64,000 bases of DNA, from assembly GCA_002077045.2 (NCBI GenBank), contig KZ111156.1, positions 96,125-160,124 of the forward strand, written 5' to 3'. How positions within the stretch are numbered: the first letter of the stretch is position 1; the number at the start of each line of letters is the position of its first letter. The position numbers were made by a program, and so were the translations under genes. This document shows, one piece after another, positions 62,300 through 64,000 of this stretch. The notes under the pieces were generated by a model. The model worked only from the letters and a program-made list of their open reading frames with translations, was not told the DNA's origin and searched no databases. This DNA comes from Rachicladosporium sp. CCFEE 5018. Its lineage: Eukaryota; Ascomycota; Dothideomycetes; Cladosporiales; Cladosporiaceae.

Positions 62300-64000
62300 C
62301 TAAAGCCTCCCACGAGCCAAGAAACGATTCGGCAGATCAATATATCTCGACCTCAAGAACTCGGCTACGTTCTTCCCCAAGAAGTCATACGAGCTCGAGC
62401 AGCTCACGCCGCGGTCAAGATGGTCCACGAGTAAGAAGTGCACAGCCTTCAGCTCAGGCAGCTCGAAACGATCGATCTTATGCCCAGGCTTGTACTCGTC
62501 CGCAAGCAACTCCTTGATCTTTTCGACAGAGAGAAGCGAGCGAAGCCAGTCCCACTCGTCTTTGTAGCGCACCCAGAAACCGACATTGGCGTTCGAGCCT
62601 TTGTCGCCGCTGCGGGCGTGGACGATCCAGCCTAGTGGGCCACGGGTAGTGGATCCGAAGTCGAGCTTGGGAGAGATGGTGCTGGGCTGCGATGGCTGCT
62701 GCGATGGCCAGGTCTTGGTCACGGGCGGTGGGTCAATAGTCGTTTCGCTTCCGTCCCAGCGATGCACCTTGTGTTGCACGGATGCTTGTGGCAGCAGAGT
62801 AACATAATACTCGTACACTGGCTTGGGAAAGCCTTGGCGGAAATCTAGGTGTGGTGTAGCTCCTGGGTAGCCCTCCATCACCGGGTCCAAGACTGGGCGG
62901 AGGAACTTGTCAGGTGTGATGTCAGCCTCATTCGCTGCTTGCGCAAAGATTCTGAGATCAACAGTCGCGGCATTCTGATTGGTAGCATCCTCCTTCGCGG
63001 TACCGTTCAGTATGAACTCTAGCCGGGTAAAGCGGTGCACGTGCGGCTTGAGCAGTAGACGGATCTGCGACTCCATCATGCGTGCTTTCGCTTCGATGTC
63101 AAGCCCACAAATGAACCAATGAGCCTCGGCCTGGTAGCCGCCCCGAGCTGTGATGCCCACCTTCGTAGTCGGCGGCGGCAGGTCCCCTCGAACGCCGTGC
63201 ATGACAACACGATTAGTACCAAGCTGCTCGAACCAGATGCCGTCAAGCACAGCCGTAACATCCGAGTTGTAGTACCACGGTCCCTGGATCTCGTAGAGTA
63301 GCTGAGAGGTGCAAGTCTGAGTGCTGACCTCGCCACCGCTGCCTTTCCCCTTCGTGATAACGACCTGGCCGTTGCTTGCGATCTCGGCGATGGGGTAGCC
63401 GATTGAATCCCAGCCACGACTCTCTAGACTCTTGAATCCAGTGAAGTTGCCACCACAGACGTAGTTCGAGCACTCAATCAGATGGCCAGCAACGAATGCG
63501 TTAGCAAGCTCGTGCAGCTGGTCCCGCTTCCAGCCATGCCACCAATATGCAGCACCAATGACCGGCGAAGCATCGCTTACTCGCCCGCACACAACAATGT
63601 CGGCACCATCAGCGAGCGCCTGAGCAATGCCGAGACCACCGAGGTAGGCTTGAGCGTAAAGAGGTTCGAACTTCCAGTTCGCAAGCTGTTCGCCTGTGCA
63701 GATGTTCTCGAATGTGCTGCTACCATTCTTGATAGCCTCCTGAATCGCAGGGAACACCTCATCGCCACTGATGTAAGCCACCTTAAGACTTAGACCTTGT
63801 TTCGCCACCATCTCCGTGACAACTTGATGTAACAGCTTCGTGTCACTTGCACCAGCATTGACAGCGACTTTAATGCCATGTTTCGCAATGTCCCGGAGTG
63901 CAGGCTGGAGTGCCTCCAGGAATGTAGGCTCATATGAAGCGCCTTCATTGCCTGATCTGGCAGCACCACGGGAAGTCATGTTGGCCTCGCTCAGCCAGTC
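62300..64000 (-). CDS. AtuA/DUF1446-family protein, 5' end outside window
   Basis: The frame stays open to the window edge. The first ATG inside is at 63979, but the seven codons before it (DWLSEAN) match the usual family context just ahead of an internal Met, so the true start lies beyond base 64000. About 566 residues are seen. Family marks are YEPTFLEALQPALRDIAKHG, KVAVNAGASDTKLLHQVV, ADGADIVVCGRVSDASPVIG, HLIECSNYVCGGNF and, in the C-terminal domain, LGWIVHARSGDKGSNANVGF. Bacterial AtuA is tied to acyclic terpene (citronellol/geraniol) catabolism. The fungal role is not established. Stop TAG at 62300. Confidence 0.88.
   Translation of the reverse strand, partial: DWLSEANMTSRGAARSGNEGASYEPTFLEALQPALRDIAKHGIKVAVNAGASDTKLLHQVVTEMVAKQGLSLKVAYISGDEVFPAIQEAIKNGSSTFENICTGEQLANWKFEPLYAQAYLGGLGIAQALADGADIVVCGRVSDASPVIGAAYWWHGWKRDQLHELANAFVAGHLIECSNYVCGGNFTGFKSLESRGWDSIGYPIAEIASNGQVVITKGKGSGGEVSTQTCTSQLLYEIQGPWYYNSDVTAVLDGIWFEQLGTNRVVMHGVRGDLPPPTTKVGITARGGYQAEAHWFICGLDIEAKARMMESQIRLLLKPHVHRFTRLEFILNGTAKEDATNQNAATVDLRIFAQAANEADITPDKFLRPVLDPVMEGYPGATPHLDFRQGFPKPVYEYYVTLLPQASVQHKVHRWDGSETTIDPPPVTKTWPSQQPSQPSTISPKLDFGSTTRGPLGWIVHARSGDKGSNANVGFWVRYKDEWDWLRSLLSVEKIKELLADEYKPGHKIDRFELPELKAVHFLLVDHLDRGVSCSSSYDFLGKNVAEFLRSRYIDLPNRFLARGRL

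Overview
The window is nuclear DNA of a filamentous ascomycete (Pezizomycotina). The evidence is short GT-AG introns of about 49-112 bp with CTGAC/CTAAC-like branch sites, compact divergent and convergent gene pairs, Zn2Cys6 regulators, a HET-domain protein and lineage-type F-box-like families. Dothideomycetes (Mycosphaerellales/Capnodiales) is my best guess, but that is an inference. One assembly gap (100 N, 17327-17426) is present.

Layout. 0-14.6 kb is mostly conserved: a Zn2Cys6 regulator, a secreted-then-membrane Cys-rich protein, a secreted GMC oxidoreductase, DBP4 RNA helicase, a DNAJC8-like J protein and ubiquitin E1 (UBA1). 15.8-19.4 kb is less stable: a HET gene cut by the gap, an orphan coding fragment on the far side of the gap, and an F-box-type gene whose frame is broken once. 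19.6-32.4 kb holds BCP1, GUA1, two F-box-like proteins, Rieske protein RIP1, a Poa1-like macrodomain protein, a decayed gene, a KRE2/MNT1-family mannosyltransferase and an APH-like kinase. 32.4-34.1 kb carries a tandem pair of small paralogues, one with a nonsense codon. 34.5-39.4 kb is conserved again (PAT1, an unknown basic protein, a five-exon DUF866 zinc protein), followed by a small uncertain multi-exon gene up to 40.1 kb.

40.9-52.7 kb is the accessory core. It is a same-strand array of eight related F-box-like genes or remnants, interrupted once by a Zn2Cys6 regulator and a convergent cupin gene. One copy is truncated and one has a stop at an otherwise conserved Trp. A ninth copy lies at 59.9 kb, and two more distant relatives lie at 22.7-26.0 kb. 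The array is flanked by housekeeping genes (RPL26, an AT-hook/zinc-finger protein, the 56-residue OST4) and the window ends inside an AtuA-type (DUF1446) gene.

I see no CRISPR array, no convincing tRNA and no intact transposon. The most interesting signal is the local birth-and-death expansion of the F-box-like family. Several of its members keep clear TATA boxes, and decay falls repeatedly on conserved Trp codons, once in a RIP-like context. The functions of the family members are unknown.
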